Assembly: GCA_049297395.1 (NCBI GenBank)
Contig: JBAQUG010000497.1
Span: 5,704-69,703 of the forward strand
DNA from: GWF2-50-93 sp049297395
GTDB taxonomy: Bacteria > Verrucomicrobiota > Lentisphaeria > Victivallales > GWF2-50-93
Reading direction: 5' to 3'
DNA length: 64,000 nt
In this document: piece by piece, positions 60,901 to 64,000 of the stretch
How positions within the stretch are numbered: the first letter of the stretch is position 1
Layout of the letters: each line of letters opens with the position of its first letter
The notes under the pieces: generated by a model
The model's database searches: none
The model's input: only the letters and a program-made list of their open reading frames with translations
Told to the model about the DNA's origin: nothing
Position numbers and translations under genes: made by a program

Positions 60901-62236
60901 TCGACGCCGCGGCCCTGTGCCCGACCTGCTGGCTGATCACGCAGATCTGGATATTGTCCGAGGCGGCCCAGAAGACACTCTTCATATTCCTTGATTCATT
61001 TGATATGGGGAATATTCCTCCTGTCTCGTAGGATTTGCTGTATGAACTGCTGCCTTCGACAAAGCCTCCGGTCTTCCTGTCGATCTGTATCAGGGGAACT
61101 GTAACCGAACGGCGCATGTCGTCCGGGAATTCCAGTTCTATGAGATAGGGTACGCCAGCTTCGGGAAGATCGAAACGATATGCAAATCCTGAATATGATC
61201 TGGGAATTTCCGTCGGGGTCAGAGGTACTTCGACATCGGCTCCGTAGCAGTTGTTGCTTTCACGGTATTTGCCGGCTTTCGACTCCGAAACCCGCGTGGC
61301 GCCGTTGCATTCCCAGTAGTTTTCACCGGTTACTACAGGCTTGCCGTCAATCGTATTCGCAACGCAGTCGATCACCCTCACAAGCGACGGTTTCCCACCC
61401 GGCCTCAAAGCTGCGTTTACATCGACAACAACAAATTCGCCGATCCTGAACTCGCTCGGACGCAGAAATTTTCCATTAGTCTCGGCCAGCAGTTCGAAGA
61501 CCCCTTCCGCAGGACATTGAATTTCAACGGTCTTCTCAACGGGTTCAGCGCTTGGCTCGAAATTGACTGTCACGCCAGTAGCTTCAGGGGCGGCTTTCGG
61601 ATCGAGCAGATTTGCCCTTAGCAGTTTGTAACTGGCTGCCGAATTTGTTCCTCCTCCCAGGACTTTGATCTTCAGTTTTTCTCCGGCCCTGACGACATCG
61701 ATAATAGTTTTGGAGGCTGATACCGAAGCTTCCGGACGCTTTTCAGAAGATTTGAATTCCCACGCATCAAAGATTCCGTGCGGAAACGAGATCCTGCCTA
61801 CGCGGCGGATGTTCATTTCGTGCTTTCCCTTTTTAAGGAACAGGTTTGCGGTTTTCGCAGTTTCCTTTGATATGAAATCCCCTTTGTCTCCCGAGCGTAG
61901 TTCGCCGGAACGGTATATGAAATTTCCATCTATGACAAGGTCATGCCCCATCTGGCCGAGAGGATTTTTCAGGAATAGCTCATACCATCCGTCGGCCGGA
62001 ATATCGATATTGTAGGTGGTGTTCCAACCCTGCGGAGCCCCTTCCTTCGGCCAGGGCTGATCCCGCTTCGGTTCGCTGGTGAACGGACGTCCATCGCCCC
62101 ACTCAACCTTTGTGAAGTCCCAGAAGCTCCCTGACATGCCGGATGCTGGAGATTCCTTCGGTTCGGCGGAGGCTTTTGATATGAGGACGGGAATTATAAA
62201 CGCACCTACGAAAGCCGCAAGCATGAACTTATCCAT
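57983..62236 (-). CDS. Giant secreted multidomain protein G5 (TIM-barrel-like putative glycosidase)
   Basis: About 1,417 residues; AAGGAG is 8 nt from the ATG at 62236, so the ATG at 62242 is less likely. Signal peptide MDKFMLAAFVGAFIIPVLIS ending ASA. Family plan: jelly-roll (GWYELFLKNPLGQMGHDLVI), Ig-like, sugar-binding-like (FPDDMRRS), TIM-barrel-like core (LHWGYGDWTMKQFEKETG near 654, GKWMKWRSDK), beta domain, helical spacer (GHVWRSRTAL), beta domain, and C-terminal module (STVGPFAS, INSNEDRTALFYMGVDWWA, FLNGEP near 1345). Between VAVWHSGK and YFFYAVN it has about 22 extra residues rich in Asn/Gln (QQNTNNQSLITNN) absent from paralogs. A strong promoter of the shared type lies upstream; no pseudopilin precedes it. 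Confidence 0.85.
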   Translation of the reverse strand: MDKFMLAAFVGAFIIPVLISKASAEPKESPASGMSGSFWDFTKVEWGDGRPFTSEPKRDQPWPKEGAPQGWNTTYNIDIPADGWYELFLKNPLGQMGHDLVIDGNFIYRSGELRSGDKGDFISKETAKTANLFLKKGKHEMNIRRVGRISFPHGIFDAWEFKSSEKRPEASVSASKTIIDVVRAGEKLKIKVLGGGTNSAASYKLLRANLLDPKAAPEATGVTVNFEPSAEPVEKTVEIQCPAEGVFELLAETNGKFLRPSEFRIGEFVVVDVNAALRPGGKPSLVRVIDCVANTIDGKPVVTGENYWECNGATRVSESKAGKYRESNNCYGADVEVPLTPTEIPRSYSGFAYRFDLPEAGVPYLIELEFPDDMRRSVTVPLIQIDRKTGGFVEGSSSYSKSYETGGIFPISNESRNMKSVFWAASDNIQICVISQQVGHRAAASKINIYRFDGELPATKVEWKNGRSAIHWYEEALSWRFLTNIHLTHRGAPQSVRAFIGLDRWARLVRYFGFNGITGLGVGYQEAFYRSQYLDGFLTSDFDETRLLALICEKYGMRYMPEVFPTQWYLNMVVLPKEVENPEDVRSVSCTGAMKGTGFAACDLNTFHPAIQTRWVNAMGELADKLRDSPAFEGICVRADAWLFRGDFNIPGLHWGYGDWTMKQFEKETGVKVPVSNDDPDRFVKRFDFLVSKDVKGKWMKWRSDKTMDYHLRIRDRIQDGRKDVNFIIAGDGDCDPCFKIPDGKKSRFYEMGIDLDRLKKTDGIAVMAVSRYGSRNTTSSEQAIYDGFFDPDNVASGFGKVRSFAAYMTYHELATYWPCDKLGVKGVKKGDMPYYCSAVLAAGRNSLEKFAVVLAEQDSAILRDGGNSDMFGDPGLWNEWFSEFESIPAVPFESVESARDPVAVWHSGKSDQLPVDGGQQNTNNQSLITNNYFFYAVNRERFPVEVKITLTGADSVTSTVNGKKTSLEKGCLNLTLQPYALRSFKTGKDAKIAEAKATVPEENMKALHERLAFSQQIAESITCGIRRNDVSEKLRAAYLKNLEQAWEAYRLGHVWRSRTALSMAPMMLVYEKISAMPEGQVITKFPGLLSPRKGDHWETDEGVTAAAGLMKMAAGTVPEKVPSTTYNAEWDGHEVLKSKNGTIEFDLDIPADGDYIFHLGHVAEGMGVTTASINGVSLAAPCITIQPGMPETAAFPRVSLKKGKNRLAIRRDGSFGVYGLKILPVLNPMPDMAWSTVGPFASYWGLHMAGRGPEGRFVKKGMDQKYPPEGKIDLSATYKDADGSERRWSTSSSSIVGKIGDLGVDMPVRTKSSSADFNYAVTFINSNEDRTALFYMGVDWWAKAFLNGEPITTNVKPEVKADCGSDFTTWSAVHWGVLKLKKGVNTLLVKQQGGSGGSAFSAYITDEKGITLSPKP
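59438..59508. repeat. Probable in-frame repeat insertion inside G5
   Basis: About 70 bp with the intergenic-like texture TTATTAGTTATCAGTGATTG and GGCCACCGTCCACCGGCAAC, very different from flanking codons and absent from the four paralogs at this loop. It keeps the frame open. Confidence 0.5.
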
Positions 62237-62279
62237 TGGCATGACTCCTTGTTGCTACTTTGAATTTAAATTTTGTCCG

Positions 62280-62308
62280 AGTATATCACTATATCTCTAT
62301 GGAGTCAA
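62280..62308 (-). promoter_or_regulatory. Sigma70-type promoter for G5
   Basis: Minus strand TTGACT (62308-62303), 17-bp spacer ending GATATAGTGA, TATACT (62285-62280), followed 43 nt later by the G5 start. Confidence 0.78.
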
Positions 62309-62381
62309 ACGCAACCTGGGATTTTATTTGCGGAATAATTATGGAAAATGTGCTTTTACTCAGCTCCGACATTTCTTAAAC

Positions 62382-62496
62382 AATGTAGCACAGGCATCTT
62401 GCCTGTGATTTTTTCTGACGTTTGGATTTTATTTTTTAAAAAAGTAACTCGGGCATTCCTGCCAGAAAGACACAGGCAAGATGCCTGTGCTACATT
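62382..62496. repeat. Element bounded by convergent CACAGGCA hairpins, copy B
   Basis: Left end 62382-62408 (AATGTAGCACAGGCA, TCT, TGCCTGTG) and right end 62471-62496 (CACAGGCA, AGA, TGCCTGTG, CTACATT) are near-perfect reverse complements, enclosing 62 bp. Same termini as 13606-13843. Confidence 0.7.
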
Positions 62497-62540
62497 CTCC
62501 CATTCCTCGAAATTAAGATGGTACATGCTAAAGCACGTAC

Positions 62541-63596
62541 CTACTCCATCCCCGCCGCCTGCGGGGTATAGCCGCGCTCATGCAGGAGATCGTATATTTT
62601 TCCTATTACGGGCCCATTCTGCAGAATGCTGCCGAGGAACCACCAGTAGAGAGATGATTCTTCGGTCATGGCATCAAGGCAGTATTCGAAGAACTCAGCA
62701 TCATCGGCGAACTTGTGCCCCAGCCCGACCACGTCATGGTCCTTGTACATGCCCTCGGTCAGATGCAGCGCCAGCACTGCCGAACCGCTGAATTCGCGGA
62801 TAAGGGTTGCCGGATCGTCTGAGTTGCCAGGATTCCAGTTGAACGCCCGGATGTTTTTCACCTGCCGGATATTGTCGAAATAAGGAGCGCGCCAAGTGCA
62901 GGAATGGTAGAAGAGAGGGCCGACCGCCTCCGCAATGCGGTTGACATAGGGAATGCTGAACTCCGCATGCATGGCGGGCGAGATCAAACTCATGGTGTCG
63001 TCAGCCAGCATGGTGCCTGACCCGGAACACCAGATCAGAGGGAATCCGCATGGATTGTACCTGTCGCCTGCCGCCTGCTGGATGAGGCGGATATATTCAA
63101 TCTGGAACCTGGTGACCTTGTCCAGCAGTTCATGGATCGCTTCCGGATACTCGATCAGTGCCGTGTAGAAGGATTCATCCCACATCAGTTCGACAATTCC
63201 CAGAGGCGACTGGATATCCGGATTGCGCACACGGTCTCCCTGCGGAATGGTGCGGACCAGTTCGGCTGTCAGCTTGATGATTTCTCCAGTCCTTCCGTTG
63301 CGCGGATCTGGAACCGCCAGTCCATGCACCTGCGCCGGATCGGTTATCAGCGGCTTTATCCATTCCTTGTCTTCGCTTATCTTTACAGGCTGGCATCCGA
63401 AAGCCAGCGGCGCGATGCAGGTGCTTCCTCCGCCACCGTGGGTACGGTATGGCGTCCAGTCCCAGAGAGGCATTGCATTCAAGCGTGCGCTCCTGGTTTC
63501 ACCGCCATTGCCTGAATAGTAGCAGAACTTCTGTCTGGGATTGGCAAAAGCCTGTTCAAGACGTGATGCCATCTGTTCCCGGTTCCGAGCCGACAT
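62541..63596 (-). CDS. Uroporphyrinogen-decarboxylase (URO-D) family protein
   Basis: 351 residues from the ATG at 63596, which has AGGAGG 7 nt upstream; the frame extends further but without a ribosome site. NREQMASRLEQAF opens the protein, and PLGIVELMWDESFYTALIEYPEAIHELLDKVT, LISPAMHAEFSIPYVNRIAEA and LFYHSCTWRAPYFDNI follow the URO-D/corrinoid methyltransferase-like barrel. The HSC motif could bind a metal. It differs from HemE and resembles the many URO-D paralogs of Lentisphaerae and Planctomycetes, whose substrates are mostly unknown (methyl transfer is possible). Upstream of G5 on the same strand, separated by the CACAGGCA element and the G5 promoter. Confidence 0.82.
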   Translation of the reverse strand: MSARNREQMASRLEQAFANPRQKFCYYSGNGGETRSARLNAMPLWDWTPYRTHGGGGSTCIAPLAFGCQPVKISEDKEWIKPLITDPAQVHGLAVPDPRNGRTGEIIKLTAELVRTIPQGDRVRNPDIQSPLGIVELMWDESFYTALIEYPEAIHELLDKVTRFQIEYIRLIQQAAGDRYNPCGFPLIWCSGSGTMLADDTMSLISPAMHAEFSIPYVNRIAEAVGPLFYHSCTWRAPYFDNIRQVKNIRAFNWNPGNSDDPATLIREFSGSAVLALHLTEGMYKDHDVVGLGHKFADDAEFFEYCLDAMTEESSLYWWFLGSILQNGPVIGKIYDLLHERGYTPQAAGME

Positions 63597-63769
63597 ATGA
63601 TATCCTCCTGTTTTAGCGCATAAACTTATTTTCAACAATATCAATACAAGTAGTATCAATATGAGCTGATTGCAAAAATATAAAAAACTGTTGCCGATTA
63701 AGTAGGGCGGTCATTCTTGGCCGCCATCTTGTCGGGATGTTCCTGAGAGCAGGTACGTGCCCTGGTCGC
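63597..63769. other. Upstream region with hairpin
   Basis: AT-rich promoter-like DNA (two ATTGATA-like strings near 63640-63660 on the minus strand) followed by a GTAGGG-led hairpin GGCGG...CCGCC at 63706-63725. No gene seen. Confidence 0.4.
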
Positions 63770-64000
63770 CTATGGCGCCGCCGCAGGCGGGTAAACTTTT
63801 ATTGGCCTTTCGCTCGTAGTTAAGCTCGCAAGAGCTGTCTCCCCTCCGTGCGCTCCGCGAGGCACTGTGCGCTCGGGGCTATTTAACACTGGCACTTGCA
63901 CTGTCGGATGACAGGGTATCGCCGGCATCGGATTCCCTGCATTTACTCCTGCTTCCTGCTTCTTCAACATCGGCACATATACCGTCTCATATATCCTGAC
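63770..64000 (-). CDS. Possible C-terminal end of a gene entering from the right edge
   Basis: The minus-strand frame is open from the window end to a TAG at 63772-63770, about 76 residues (VRIYETVYVPMLKKQEAGVN at the start). The composition is rich in Pro, Ala and Thr and the last third looks like translated intergenic DNA, so this could be a chance frame. Confidence 0.25.
   Translation of the reverse strand, partial: VRIYETVYVPMLKKQEAGVNAGNPMPAIPCHPTVQVPVLNSPERTVPRGAHGGETALASLTTSERPIKVYPPAAAP

Noticed and set aside
62541..63596. hemE (true uroporphyrinogen decarboxylase)
   Set aside because: The sequence lacks the usual HemE N-terminal PVWMMRQAGR-type motif and sits in a catabolic region, so it is called only a family member.

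Overview
The window looks like a carbohydrate-foraging region from a PVC-group bacterium, most like a Lentisphaerota (Victivallis-like) genome. This is inferred from four short pseudopilin-like proteins, several very large secreted multidomain proteins, a sulfatase beside a DUF3604 protein, a URO-D-family protein and several one-component sugar-type regulators (LacI, GntR-LacI hybrid, AraC). No rRNA, tRNA, CRISPR array or intact transposase was seen. No taxonomic marker is present, so the assignment is tentative.

Layout. 1-11.5 kb, plus strand: the C-terminal part of a LacI-type regulator, a pseudopilin overlapping it by ATGA, a giant secreted protein (G1), a secreted beta-propeller, a hairpin repeat, a GH39-like glycosidase and a DUF5703 protein. 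12-24 kb, minus strand: heparinase II/III-like protein, giant G2, a mutarotase-like secreted protein and an AXE1-type esterase. 24-29.8 kb, minus: a truncated pseudopilin and giant G3. 29.9-39.1 kb, minus: pseudopilin, sulfatase, DUF3604 protein, LamG protein with a broken downstream reading frame, URO-D fragment, clan-D alpha-glycosidase and a VapBC-type pair. 39.2-45.2 kb: a GH39-like/CBM9-like secreted enzyme divergent from a GntR-LacI hybrid regulator, then a LacI regulator. 45.7-53.8 kb, minus: pseudopilin, GH29 fucosidase with an accessory module, giant G4 fused to a beta-propeller. 54-57.8 kb: GH116 enzyme divergent from an AraC regulator, then an unreported 59-residue gene. 58-63.6 kb, minus: giant G5 and a URO-D-family protein.

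How the parts fit. Five giants (about 1,380-1,690 residues, about 35% of the window) share an N-terminal jelly-roll, a second Ig-like and a third sugar-binding-like domain, a TIM-barrel-like core with a conserved WGYxD motif, a helical spacer and usually a C-terminal jelly-roll with a WLNGE-type motif. That C-terminal module also occurs on the heparinase-like and GH29 proteins. Three of the giants sit in operons opened by a pseudopilin; a fourth pseudopilin opens the sulfatase/DUF3604 operon. Four minus-strand units use near-identical promoters containing TGATATACT. The simplest reading is a set of co-regulated loci that break down complex, probably sulfated, fucose-containing or uronic-acid-containing glycans, with part of the machinery secreted and part (GH29, GH36/31-like, GH116, DUF5703, sulfatase) without visible signal peptides.

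The intergenic DNA is rich in palindromic repeats. Two copies of a large hairpin abut stop codons and differ in their outer stems while keeping pairing. Two elements are bounded by convergent CACAGGCA hairpins. Some repeat-like DNA seems to have entered coding sequence (pseudopilin leaders, a loop in G5).
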